From: Evernia prunastri
Lineage: Eukaryota; Ascomycota; Lecanoromycetes; Lecanorales; Parmeliaceae
Assembly: GCA_003184365.1 (NCBI GenBank)
Contig: NKYR01000045.1
Location: 116,327 to 180,326 of the forward strand
Direction of reading: 5' to 3'
DNA length: 64,000 nt
In this document: piece after piece, positions 1 to 10,838 of the stretch
Position numbering within the stretch: the stretch's first letter is position 1
Layout: each line of letters opens with the position of its first letter
Notes under the pieces: generated by a model
The model's input: the letters and a program-made list of their open reading frames with translations, nothing else
Told to the model about the DNA's origin: nothing
Databases searched by the model: none
Made by a program: the position numbers and the translations under genes

Positions 1-462
1 CTGAGAGGTGCATTGACGTCCTCTGAGCCAGCAAGAGCTCCAGGCTCCCTCGCAGAGTCCCGCTCCAAGGGGCCCATTCCGGAGCGAGTTGGACGGTCTC
101 CAACGACTCTGGTAACTTCGGGTGCTGTGGAGGGTCCGATGTAAACGATATGAAGAGAACCGTTCTCGAAAATAGTGACCAGTGGGGCCGCTGAGGTGGG
201 GTCTAAGGACTCTGGCTGTTCAGGGCCAAGGCCCGCGACCCCGCGGGAGACGAGGATCTGCGAAGACGTGGTAAAAGCTGTTGCACGTCTAGACGACTGT
301 GCTGATAAAAGAATGTGGGTAGTGTACGCCTAGGATAAGTTGTTTGAGAGTGGGTGTAGGCCTCTAGACAAATTAGCACACAAGACGCAAGCGCCGCTTT
401 TCCGGGCGAAGAAGAAAGAACGACCGCGTGAAATTTGCCCTCATAAGATCAACATGGCCCAT
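1..462 (-). CDS. Unrecognised protein, N-terminal part; gene runs off the left edge
   Basis: On the minus strand a frame is open without a stop from 329 to the window edge (about 109 codons). It is preceded directly by an in-frame TAG inside a good 3' splice site (TTATCCTAG before 329), so this is probably an internal exon. A possible first exon is 462-382, starting at an ATG and ending at GTGTGC. Joined over a 52-bp intron it stays in frame. The encoded stretch is Ser/Pro/Gly-rich with a more ordered segment (FENGSLHIVYIG) and matches no family I recognise. The next gene upstream on the same strand, the CSC1-like channel, ends at 589. The start is inferred; the open frame is what the sequence shows. 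Confidence 0.4.
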
Positions 463-588
463 TCCGACGGGTATAATGCTATGCTAGAACCAAACAGAAT
501 TCATAAGGTAGCTCAGAACGCCATACAGTACAACACACTCGCTATGCACACCATAATTCATGAAGTCAACAAGAGCCGTCCCAAATAA

Positions 589-3255
589 TCACACATCTTC
601 TTCGCCACTACGATCACCATGATGAGCCGAACCATTCGCACGCTTCCTTGCAAGCCAGAGCTCCTCCAAAGGAGTAACCAAGCTAGGATTGATGTAGCGC
701 AGGCCCGTCTCTTGGTCCTCATCGACATCCCGACCCCTTGAGGTCTCACTCTCGTATCTTGACTCGCCCTGGGCCAACGCTCCGAAAGGCGGGTCATGGG
801 TGAGACTGCGGATGGCTATGAATTTCATAAGTGGGTCGTAAGTGCGCTGGTAGAAGACGATAAACCAAATCGTGAAGGCGATTAGAGGCACGATCAAGAT
901 CGCGCGGTATACTGCCAAACTCAGACTCAAGATACCGGTCATGGCAAGCTGAAAGACGACAAGGCCGAGTACGATGCGGTTACAGATGATAGACCATGCT
1001 CGACCGGTCGAATGCTGACGGTGATCCATCGCGTAGAGAAGTTGGTATTTGTAGATGAAAGTTCCGATGATGAAATAAAGCAGGCCGAAAAATAGAACAA
1101 ACCAAGAGCCTGGCAAAACACTGTACACGATGCAAATGATGAAAATGAGCATGGTCTGAGGTAGGTAGAAGCCATAGCTAAAGATAGGTGGCTGGACCAG
1201 CTCTGCGTAATCTGTATTCTTGATCAGCATCCGCTAGAAAGCTAGCTATATATTTAGCCAGAGACACATACCTCGAGGGGTCTTAGCACCGATCACGGAG
1301 ATTGGATACAAGGCGACACTTCCAAATTCGAGCAGTCGAAAGGGAAATAATCCAAGGCCTTGAAGAATGATCAAGTTGATGTAGAATAGGACGAGACTTT
1401 TCAATGATCTGGCTAGGATGTATGCGATGCTCGTGGTGTCTTTGAAAGAGTCACCAATGCGGCTAAAGTAATCTTGAGCGTTCGAGGCCGTCCCAAAGAT
1501 AGTGAAGACGACGAAGAGGTTGAAGAAGGTGAAGAAGAAGTTCTTGGATATCAGCGACATTTCGACATCACCTTGCGATATCATGCCTTGTAGCGTCGAC
1601 AGCCCTGGGTTCCGTTAGTTTCGGTCTGATGCCCAGAGTGATGGAGTACATACAATAGTATAGATAGGGTACAGCCACACTTAGCAACGATATGAGCAGT
1701 GTAGGAAGACCTTGTTGGACTAAAGATCTACTAATGTCGTGGCTGGAGAGAGCATCAGCGAGCTGAGGCCAGACTTTGCCAATATTTTCAAGGCTCAGCA
1801 GTCCGGCAAGAGGGACTAAAAGCAAAGACCAGAAGACTGTGAGGATAGCAATCACCAAGGTGATAGACCATGCCCTAAGCATTCTACTGGACCTAGAAAG
1901 ATATGTATTTTGCCATACCACGTCCGACGGTGCCGGGGCAACATTAGCAAGCAATTTCATGGGCTCGGGATCCATTCTAGCTTGTAAAGCCATTTGCTGC
2001 ATACTGTTAGCGCTGCTGAGACTTCTTCCCGTCTCACTACTTACTGCTGCTGCAGTCGAATCTAGAGTGACAAAGGCCAATGGAGTAGGCTTGTAAACCT
2101 TGTTGCGTGATGACTGTATTTTCTCATCCAATTTATGAAGCTTTTCCTCATAGTAATCAATAGCGTCGATGCGCCGACTTTTTAGACTCAAGAATCCGTG
2201 CCATAACCGTATCTTCGGACGATCTGATGTAGCCGTATCCACGTGAGGCTGTTCGTTACTGTCACCATCCAGAAGATGTTCAAATTCATCGACGTGATTT
2301 GTATTTCCTCCAGAGGCTCGAAGTAGAACCCTATTGCTTCCTTGCTTTGGTTGTCCGAAGTGTACAGTCCATGCCTCTTCAAGCTTCCGCAAAACGCTCA
2401 TTCTGCTGGCGACAAGGTCGTCCAACTCTTTCCAGTCCTTGCAAAGCAAAACCCTTTCCACTTTCCCGATCTGGAGATTCTCAATGGCTTCCTTAATCAT
2501 CTCCTCCGAGCGTAGTTCTTCGGGTATACCAGAGAGCCTGATTGTCCTATCTGTGACAGTGGATTGGCTTCCCAGGTAGTCCTGGCGGATTCGAATGACT
2601 TTTTTGGTCTCTATGATGATGAAGTATAGAGCAAGGAGAGAAAAAAGATACACGAAGACGACATAGATCCAGAGCATCAAGTCTGTCGGCTTCCTTTCCT
2701 TGCCCTTCGTAGCCTTCCCTGATCCTGCTGTCTCCAGCCTTGATGATACGTTGCCATAGGCCCCGAAGGCGGTGGAATTATTGGATGGTCCTGGGTCCGG
2801 CAGGCCATAGTCGCCAGTGTCGTGTACGTGGACTGGCAAAAGAATGACGAGTGAGAAGAAGAAGGTGATTGCTATGTACTTGGTGGCCATTTTGAAGAAG
2901 TGAAGGAACTGCCATCATTGTAAATATCGAGCGTCTCTGTTGTCTTCAGGCCACTTACAACAAAAGCATCAAGGCCAGCCGAAGCAAGTACTTGATCCTC
3001 GGTAATTCGATAAAGAGCTGGGATCCACCCAAAGAAGGTGTCTGGAAGCTCTGGAAGTATTGAAGCCGCATTTTTCTGCCTTTTTCGCGCGGCATAGAGG
3101 GTTGTCCATCTTGGTCTTAGGAAACAAAAGGCGAGGAAGGCGAAGAGACCAAGTGCAATGGAGATGACGGACTGAGTGATGATGTTTCTTTGATTCTCAT
3201 TCTGGCTCTGGTCCTGGTAACCCTCGCGGTCTGCCATAGTCCAAAACAACGCCAT
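589..3255 (-). CDS. CSC1/OSCA/TMEM63-family calcium-permeable cation channel
   Basis: Four exons: 3255-2959, 2908-1654, 1604-1272 and 1211-589, giving 835 aa. The 49-60-bp introns have GT..AG ends, and each junction restores family sequence (FLHFFKMA, YWLSTLQGM, PRDYAELVQPP). Domain order fits the family: an N-terminal late-exocytosis-type TM segment after residue 1, a large cytosolic loop (Phm7_cyt type) after the second and third TM segments, then the 7TM CSC1 domain with the conserved stretch around ISQGDVEMSLISKNFFFTF. Family members are osmotically or mechanically gated Ca2+-permeable channels of the plasma membrane or endomembranes. The ATG at 3255 is the first in frame. A second ATG at 3234 (MADREG) could equally be used. 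The short C-terminal tail ends in acidic residues. Confidence 0.92.
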
Positions 3256-3676
3256 TGTGGGCGTGATTATCAGGCTCGAAAGGAGAGAATTATATCGCCG
3301 TCGGAAGCACTGTTGTGAGATGCATTTCTTTTCAAGCTGCAGGCTTCAAAATAGCATGCAAGCAATGTTGGAAGTAGAGAGTCTTTGGGGATGCTTTTAA
3401 ACCTCAGCCCATGCTAAGAAAAATACCAGTAGCGCGATTACAAGGCCGCGCTAGATTTGTATGGGGGTTACACCAAAATAAGGCGCGTCCTCGTAGCCAC
3501 CTCGCTGTCGCTGTCACATCGTCGCCAGATCTCGCTGTTACCGATGAGGCTATTCGGAAATGAAGGTTCTCTGCATTCCCGAGGCATACAGGGCGGAAAG
3601 GAGGCTCACCGCCGCCGGAGCTGGGGATTTCCACGGGGAGAACTTCATTGGTGGTGTTGCGCCTATGTAGTCTAGT
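3256..3676. other. Intergenic, no gene seen
   Basis: This is upstream of the channel gene and downstream of the small gene at 3677-4300; both read leftwards. Short open frames on each strand here show no coding character. I see no TATA box or repeat. Confidence 0.5.
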
Positions 3677-4300
3677 CTAATCCTCCTCGTCGTTCAGACG
3701 ACTCCGCCTCGCTGGCGCCTCTAGCCGAGCTATGTTATGCCCGTCGCCGGCGAGCTCCTTCAGGGCCTCTTGAACCCCTTGTTGACGAATAGACCCGATC
3801 ATTTGCCTTAACATCGCCACCCACTGAGCGAAAATGGGCTCCCTTACATCGTCCTTCCAATCCACCGTGCCCGCCTTCAAATCGTAGATACCCAGAAATT
3901 ATCAATCAGAGGTCAATACGCGTCAAACTGCTCGGGCGTCCATTTCACGACTGTTTTCGGCGCGAAATTTGGTATCCTTCCGCGGCTCTTTCTGCTCATC
4001 AAAGCTGACATTGATCTTCCGTTTGACAGAGGGGTGGTGGGAGATAGAAAGGATGTTGATTGACGACGGCGACCTAGACGCGTCAGAGTACATGCCGCGA
4101 CTTCACTTAGCATCACTGGGATCACTCTTATCCTCCTCCTTCTGCAGCAGCGCCATATCATCTTCCGATAGAACCTCTGGCGGAGGACGATCCCGATCAA
4201 TGCCTTCGGGGTTGCTGCCGTACCAATCCAGCTCCTCCTGAGTATTCTCAAAGCCTCCGTACTGCGGGGGCCGGCGAACGACGCGTTCTTGAGACGTCAT
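3677..4300 (-). CDS. Small hypothetical protein, charged, three exons
   Basis: Exon 1 runs from the ATG at 4300 (starts MTSQERVVRRPPQYGG) to about 4107-4115. The last exon covers about 3871-3677 and encodes AGTVDWKDDVREPIFAQWV..., ending in NDEED. Between them is a middle exon of about 4065-3925 whose boundaries I cannot fix. Two 5' splice choices (GTGATG or GTGAAG) put it in different frames, one rich in Ser/Arg (RKSRGRIPNFAPKTVVKWTP). The protein would be about 160-185 aa, hydrophilic, with an amphipathic helix near the C-terminus. There is no signal peptide or TM segment. No family recognised. It shares a 400-bp divergent promoter region with PCH2. Confidence 0.55.
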
Positions 4301-4301
4301 A

Positions 4302-4355
4302 GTGGGCGGGGCGGAGTGGTAGAGTGGTAGAGTGGTAGGGTGGGCGGGGCGGAGT
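4302..4355. repeat. Direct repeat of a GC-box sequence in a divergent promoter
   Basis: The 16-mer GTGGGCGGGGCGGAGT occurs at 4302-4317 and again at 4340-4355. Between them lie three copies of a GTGGTAG(A/G) unit. The array lies immediately upstream of the ATG at 4300 (minus strand) and 350-400 bp from the PCH2 start at 4701. The rest of 4301-4700 holds no open frame of note. Confidence 0.7.
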
Positions 4356-4700
4356 TGTGGATAGCTTCAAAAAAAATTGGTGGGCGACAGCGAGGTATGG
4401 GGAAGAAGAGTGCAACAGGTAAGCAGGGCTGCCAAATTATTATGGGAGGCCCTTACTAATCCGGCGAGTCGGCCTAATCGTTCTCCGGTAATATTACCGT
4501 GGGGGTGGGCTGAGGTTTAAAAGCACCCGTATTTGGACCCTTGCCAAGGAAACGCACGCTAGTTTAAGATACTTGATAAATACTGTTCAGTAGAACTCAA
4601 TGCCACAGCCGTTCTTCGAATGCTTCCGCCCATGTCATGATGATCGCTTAAGCTTTGATCCTCAAGGCTCCAAGATAATGACGAGAGGCTTGTGTTAGCT

Positions 4701-6769
4701 ATGAGCAACAGAGAGTCCAGTATGGTCGGCACTGCGACGTATCCGGTGAAAGCTGCGCCTCCCGAGGGCAAGCCTACCCTGCACGTCGAATGCTGTATCA
4801 ACCAGCCGGAGTCTCTGCCTCGAACAGTAGGAGAAAGCTCCACAATCTTTCGTATTCCATTAGGATCTAACAGCAATCCTGTGACCAAAAGCTAGCGGAT
4901 CAAGTTGAAAGATGGCTCCGGAAACATTATGCCACGGTCAAGTTAAAGCAGACGTTTTCATGTCTTGGTAGGATAGCTACGAGTTTCTTACTGTTGGAGA
5001 CGGACCGTGTATACTGACAAGGCTCATGTAGATGCAATTCACAACCCTCCAGGCATTAATTTCATCACTGTTGCAGACCTCACGTCAAGTGTAGATCTCG
5101 AGTCCAAGGCCGATATCAATCTTCCAGGAGTGAATATCAATGTTGACGTTTTCGAGCTCCACGGCGATGAAGAGTACATCGAACCTTCCCAGGCAACACT
5201 CGCTCGAATAGCTCAAGACGTCAATGATGACATTCCGAGGCCGCAAGCCAATATCATGAACCTTCCGAATAGGAGCTTACATGGTGTTTGGGACTCGTAA
5301 GACTCTATATCCCTACAGCGTCGTAGTATCGTAGCATTGAAGTACTTCAGTGGACTTGTGCCTGATCCTGGTAGGTTAATTTTCGAGGATTCCATTCATT
5401 TTCGACTTCTGAGATTCATCATCCGCATGAGTCAGTGGCATCGCTCTATCTCATACTTTACCACAGCTGAGATTTCCTCAGTGTCCTTCTCTGCACGTCA
5501 AAGTAGCCTACAAAAGCCCAGCTGGAGTCGAGTTGTTCTACTTTATGGACCGCCAGGCACCGGAAAGACAAGCCTCTGCCGGGCCTTGGCCCAGCAACTC
5601 TCCATCCGTTTGAGCAACACTTTCCCAGTGTGCAAGCTGATTGAACTTGATGTGCATTCAATATTCAGCCAGTACTTCGGTGAGAGCGGGAAAGTCGTTA
5701 AAAAGCTCTTTGCCATGGTTGAGTCGATGCTTGACGAGCACGAGAACACTCTCATTTGCGTCTTCATTGACGAGATAGAAAGCTTAGCAGGCAAACGCCA
5801 GCACGCCGGCAATTCAAGCGAGCCACAAGACTCCTTGAGGGTACGCATCAGGGGTAGTCGCGCTGTTGCAGCGATTCGGGGCTGATGCAATTCCAGGCTG
5901 TCAATGCTTTGCTGATCTCCCTGGATCGGCTAGGACGCCGACCTAACGTGCTAGTCTTCTGCACGAGCAACTTGATCCAGGCTGTGGTGCGTAAATCGAA
6001 TGACTGCGCTGCTCGTGAGATACACACATCAACCATTGCTTAGGACTCGGCTTTCCTTGACCGCATTGACGTCAAACAACACATACCGAATCCCGGTCCC
6101 CGAGCCCGATACGAGATTCTACGTTCCTGTTATCTCGACCTTGCCCAATCTGGAATCATAGCCGCAGTCCGTCAGCCTCCAGAAAATACTGCTCGCTTGA
6201 ACTCTACGCAAGCGATGCTACTGGACGGGGATGAGGATGAACTCGCGAGCGGGTGGGTCTCTTTCAAAAGACCTTCACCCTCCTCGTCCTCTACAAACAG
6301 GCTCTACACTCCGCACAGGTCTCATACACCGGTCCTCCCTCACCCATCCAACACACTGACAAGCAGCAGTCGGCCCCACTCGACCAAACCCGTCAAGCCT
6401 CAAGAAGATCCCCACGTCCTCGACGACAGAGATCTGCCGCCTCACCACCTCATGATGCTGCATTCCCCCACCGACGAAGAGTCCCTGCCTCGGACACTAT
6501 GGCGCATCGCAGCGAAGAGCACGGTAAGGACCAAAGACCCGCCATCAAAAACGTCTCGGTCCCGGCAATGCTGATGTCAGCGGGCTTGGCAGAACTTGAG
6601 TGCGCGGGTTCTACGGCGTTTGCCTGTGGTGTCTCTCGCTATGTACGCTGGGCGGGACCCTTGTCCGATCGAGGATGCGCTCGGGGCGTTGGCGCGGGCT
6701 GTGGATGATGAGTTGTTGGGAGGAGAGGGGGTTCGTATGGGGGAGACCAAGGTGGTCGGCTGTTGCTAG
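4701..6769 (+). CDS. PCH2: Pachytene checkpoint AAA+ ATPase Pch2/TRIP13
   Basis: Seven exons: 4701-4826, 4892-4967, 5032-5296, 5375-5840, 5897-5986, 6044-6523 and 6581-6769, encoding 563 aa. All introns are GT..AG (56-78 bp) and every junction keeps frame and family sequence. The N-terminal part carries the PTLHVE motif seen in TRIP13 (PTVHVEV). The AAA+ core has Walker A GPPGTGKTS (K220), Walker B FIDEIES (D288, E289) and a DSAFLDRID segment; the C-terminal lid reads LSARVLRRLP. Family members remodel HORMA-domain proteins (Hop1 in meiosis, Mad2 in mitosis) and enforce meiotic recombination control. The lid is interrupted by roughly 70 residues of Ser/Pro/His-rich low complexity (about 6240-6470). 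I took the first ATG that precedes the conserved N-terminus. Confidence 0.93.
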
Positions 6770-7177
6770 AGTTGGGAATGCTTAGATGCGGAGCCGACTT
6801 GGCTTGGTTTGGCTTGGCTTGGCTGGCGCTGGAGCACCTGCTTTTACTGGTTCACGAGACCCATATTGCACTTTGTTGTGTTCGGTTGCGGGATCTCGGA
6901 TGGCACACGCGCACAGGTGGCTCGAAAGGTTGGTCATTTGTACACTGGTCGGATGCGTTCGTAATTGACAAGGAAACTATAGGACGTATGTACAATGGAA
7001 AAGAGAACTAGATGCTAGAGGAATATATCACCGCCCAATGAATCAGATAAGAAAGATGGAATATGTAAATATGTAAATGAGTGACTTGAGACAGAAATAT
7101 CCAACCAAGTCGGAGAACGTCCTCCAATCCAATCTGTCTGAGGCGAAACCCGAGGCCCACCACCCATGCCGTCACTG
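6770..7177. other. Convergent 3' flanks with a short GGCTT(G) repeat
   Basis: This is the space between the 3' ends of PCH2 (plus) and the GH64 gene (minus). It holds a short imperfect CTTGG/TTTGG run at about 6800-6832. No gene is evident; AT-rich sequence near 7010-7080 is compatible with polyadenylation regions. Confidence 0.5.
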
Positions 7178-8332
7178 CTACTTCTGCGTCGTCAACCCGC
7201 TAGACGCGTTCCCCCCACCAACGGCCACAGTCAACAACTGCGGGCTCGGATCTTGCACCGCTCCGGACTGATTCGCACCACCCGTCGCCGTGACATCGTC
7301 GTACGGAAACGCATAGCCGAGACCGTCCAAGTTGGCCGCGTGCACGATGCGCGCGTAGTGGTTCGTGACCGGGTTCTGGTAGTACTGGCCCGGAGCGGCG
7401 CTGGGCTCGACGGGGTCGATGAGCAGGGTGGAGCGGTTGAACGCGGCGCTGAGGCGGGCGATGAGGGCGCCGAGTTCGACGTTGGCGCCGACGACAAAGG
7501 GCCCCGTGGAGCAGCTGAAGATGTCGGCCGTGGAGGGCTGGGTGAAGGTCAGGCCGGCGCCGAAGTCGAGGAGGGAGGAGGCCGGGTCGACGGTGCCGGC
7601 GACGGTGCCCCAGGTCGCTTGGGTGTCGATGGAGAGCTGTCGCGATGTGTACTGGGACCAGACTTGGTTGACGTAGGATTGGAAGTAGCCGTTGAACAGG
7701 GAGGCGTTGAGGAGGATGCCGTTGTTGGGGCTCAGGGCGCGCAGGTTGCCTCCTCCGGAGGGCTTGGGCACGATGAGCGAGGACCAGCCGGCGCCGTCGG
7801 AGGCGGTTTGCGCGGTCAGGCCTTGGCAAACGGTGTCGAGGCCGTCGGACGCCATGCCGGAGACGTACTGGGTTGCGTTGGAGGTGTTGGTCAGGGTCAA
7901 GGAGATGGGGAGGCAGACAAAGTCGACGTAGGAGATGTTGACGAAGAGCTCGGCGGCGTTGAAGGTGAACTCGCAGAAATTCCAGGACAGGTTCATGTTT
8001 GGGTCTGAGGGGTTAGTAACCGACGGCTCGACGAGGGCAGGGCCGGGATTGAGGAGGAAGGTCAGAGTCCCGTCGACGGAGAACCAGATACGGCTCCCGG
8101 CGAGGTGGGGAACAGTGACGGTCGTCGTATTGCCGGGAGCGCCGAGGGGGATAGCACAGTCCTGGCTCAGGGCCGAGCCGGTAGACGAAGGCGATGTTGG
8201 ATAATAGTACGTCTTGCCATCGGATTGGAGAAGGAAAAGAGCGTTGTTGTTGTCGAGTGCCTGGCCAGTGATGTAGGCGTATACGGTGCTGGAGCTTGTC
8301 TGGTTCTGAAGGGCAATGTTGACGGTAGCCAT
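7178..8332 (-). CDS. Glycoside hydrolase family 64 beta-1,3-glucanase
   Basis: A single exon of 384 aa. It has the thaumatin-like GH64 fold signature and the expected catalytic pair: Glu121 in NFCEFTF and Asp137 in ISYVDF, 16 residues apart as in characterised GH64 enzymes (laminaripentaose-producing glucanases). Many Asn-X-Ser/Thr sites suggest passage through the secretory pathway, but residues 1-30 (MATVNIALQNQ...) do not form a signal peptide, so export may be unconventional or the enzyme may act inside the cell. I chose the ATG at 8332 because it begins the conserved domain and because a TATA box and a pyrimidine-rich leader lie about 225 bp upstream. The longer frame to 8455 would cover that leader. 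Third codon positions are strongly GC-rich, which opens long antisense frames. Confidence 0.9.
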   Translation of the reverse strand: MATVNIALQNQTSSSTVYAYITGQALDNNNALFLLQSDGKTYYYPTSPSSTGSALSQDCAIPLGAPGNTTTVTVPHLAGSRIWFSVDGTLTFLLNPGPALVEPSVTNPSDPNMNLSWNFCEFTFNAAELFVNISYVDFVCLPISLTLTNTSNATQYVSGMASDGLDTVCQGLTAQTASDGAGWSSLIVPKPSGGGNLRALSPNNGILLNASLFNGYFQSYVNQVWSQYTSRQLSIDTQATWGTVAGTVDPASSLLDFGAGLTFTQPSTADIFSCSTGPFVVGANVELGALIARLSAAFNRSTLLIDPVEPSAAPGQYYQNPVTNHYARIVHAANLDGLGYAFPYDDVTATGGANQSGAVQDPSPQLLTVAVGGGNASSGLTTQK

Positions 8333-8552
8333 TGGGCTGGTGCTTGGGATGTCTGCTTCGTAGCTGGACTTGGTGTACTTGAATGTGGACTGATGCTGTA
8401 AGAAGGAAGATGCAGTTGTGCGCTCTAGTGTGAAGAAGAAGTATTTACAGAACAAGCAGCAGACAATATATACAATATGTACAAGTAAAAAAGGAAGAAT
8501 ATGTTAGGGAGGGGTAAGCATGGATTCGACCGAGGAGCACCGCCTTGCTGCT

Positions 8553-8563
8553 CTATATATATG
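8553..8563 (-). promoter_or_regulatory. TATA box of the GH64 gene
   Basis: Reading leftwards, a TATATATAGAG-type element is followed by CT-rich and AC-rich sequence down to the ATG at 8332, the usual layout of a fungal core promoter and leader. The remaining interval up to 9080 is shared with the divergent CCT2 gene and holds a tandem GGTTAAC (8944-8957) but no gene. Confidence 0.6.
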
Positions 8564-9080
8564 TAAAGCTGAAGAGGGAGAGAGAACCTTTTTTCCTTCT
8601 CGGACCCGTCACACCTGGGGGGCTTAGAGTAAGAATATCTGCATGAGAATGGTGGCAGGTGAACGATGCAAATGTTCAAATGGTGTTTAGATGTATGAAT
8701 ATATTCCAATCTTTAGGTAATAAATGACAGGTCCAACCATTGGATAATGATGAATGACAGATGTTTGAGGAGGATGGGAGGAACGAATGAAAAAAGGAGT
8801 GTGAACAACTGTGGGGAAGACAAGGGAAAAGAGGAAAAAGAGGTCAAGTGGTGTTGGTCTTGTGCTAACAACAATGTCATTGGCTCATTGATAGCGTATT
8901 CTATTCATCCGCTAAGGCAGCCTTACAATCTAAGAAAACCCGGTTAACGGTTAACGCGTCTCAGCCACTGTCTTTCCCATCTTTGGCACTTGTGTTTTTG
9001 ATCGAGTGATCCAATCCACTTATTACCTACCACACCCTCCAAAGCTTTGGCCATATTACTACTACTCGGCCATCTTGATC

Positions 9081-10838
9081 ATGGTACCTGCCCTGCCAAG
9101 ATGCATGTCAATCACGAACTAATTATCTGCTCTCTAGGCTGCCTTTAATCCTACCCAAATCTTCGGCGACGAGGTCACGGAAGAAAAGGGCGAGAACGCG
9201 CGTCTTTCCGCTTTCGTAGGCGCAATCGCCGTGGGGGATTTGGTCAAGAGCACACTGGGACCGAAGGGCATGGACAAAATATTACAATCAGCGTACTTGC
9301 GCCCCAGCGCCCAATCCTCGGGCTATAATGCTGACTTGGACAAGCTCAACAGGCCAGATAATGGTGACAAACGACGGTGCCACAATCCTCAAATCGATAG
9401 CGTTAGACAACGCCGCGGCAAAAGTGCTAGTCAACATTTCAAAGGTGCAAGATGACGAAGTTGGAGATGGAACTACGTCTGTGACAGTCTTGGCTGCGGA
9501 ACTACTACGGGAGGCCGAGAAACTGGTGGACAAGAAGATACACCCGCAGACAATCATCGAAGGCTATCGGATAGCAAGTAACGTGGCTCTTGCTGCCTTG
9601 GAAGCCACGGCCGTCGACCACAGTAAAGACAAGGCAGCCTTCCGCAAGGATCTGATGGCAATAGCGCGGACGACACTTAGCTCGAAAGTTCTGAGTCAGG
9701 ATCGTAATCATTTCGCCGAGCTGGCTTGTGACGCCGTCTTGCGGATGAAAGGATCAACGGATCTTAGCCATATCCAAATCATAAAGAAGGCTGGTGGGAA
9801 ATTGAATGACTCGTATCTGGATGAAGGCTTCATCTTAGACAAACAAATAGGAGTCAACCAGCCCAAGAGACTCGAGAATGCCAAGATCTTAGTTGCTAAT
9901 ACTGCTATGGATACGGACAAGATCAAGATCTTTGGCGCGAGAGTCAAGGTCGAATCGACGGGAAAGTTAGCTGAGCTAGAAAAAGCCGAGAGAGAAAAAA
10001 TGAAGGCGAAGGTGGAGAAGATTAAGAGTCACGGTATCAATTGTTTTGTCAATCGACAACTCATATATAACTGGCCAGAACAGCTTTTCTCAGACGCCGG
10101 AATCGTATCAATAGAACATGCAGATTTTGACGGCATTGAACGGTTAGCGTTGGTGACAGGAGGAGAGATCGCCTCAACCTTCGACCATCCGGAGAGCGTG
10201 AAGCTGGGCCATTGTGACCTCATTGAAGAAGTCATCATTGGGGAGGACACGTTGATCAAATTTTCCGGTGTTGCTGCGGGACAAGCATGCACCATAGTAC
10301 TACGTGGAGCGACGGAGCAATTACTAGATGAGGCCGAACGATCCTTACACGACGCCTTGGCTGTGCTGTCCCAAACAGTGCGCGAACCCAAGACTACACT
10401 TGGGGGAGGATGTGCGGAGATGGTGATGGCTAAGGCAGTTGAGCAGGCGGCACCGAATGTTACAGGCAAGAAGGCAATCGCAGTGGACTCGTTTGCCACG
10501 GCGCTGCGGCAGCTTCCCACGATCCTTGCGGACAATGCCGGATTTGACTCGAGCGACCTGGTCGCGAGGCTGAAGGCGGCGATTTACAAAGGGCTGACGA
10601 GTTCGGGATTGGACCTTTTGACAGCCGGGGGAGGCATTGCAGACATGAGGGAGCTGGGTGTGATAGAGAGCTACAAATTGAAGCGGGCTGTAGTGTCTTC
10701 GGCAAGCGAAGCAGCAGAGGTAAGAAGGATCCTGGAGGTTTTTTGAAGGGTGATGGTGTGACTGACGTTGGCGCACAGCTTCTGTTACGGGTTGACAACA
10801 TCATTCGAAGCGCACCAAGGAAAAGAGAGAGGATGTAG
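9081..10838 (+). CDS. CCT2: T-complex protein 1 subunit beta (CCT2), cytosolic chaperonin
   Basis: Four coding exons: 9081-9083 (ATG only), 9138-9292, 9345-10719 and 10779-10838, giving 530 aa. The junctions give MAAFNPTQIFGDEV, QSASTGQIMVTNDG and EAAELLLRVDN, all matching the CCT-beta family. Group II chaperonin signatures are present (LGPKGMDK, NDGATILKS, GDGTTSVTVLAAELL, GGGCAEM). The subunit takes part in the eight-member TRiC ring that folds actin, tubulin and WD40 proteins. The first coding exon contributes only the start codon; its 54-bp intron has a CTAAT branch-like sequence and ends CTCTAG. Without it there is no in-frame ATG before the conserved N-terminus. The length is that of the family, and the C-terminus ends in basic residues and Met. 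Confidence 0.96.

Noticed and set aside
7166..8008. 280-codon plus-strand frame
   Set aside because: It is antisense to the GH64 gene and opened by GC-rich third positions; composition is Gly/Val/Arg-biased.
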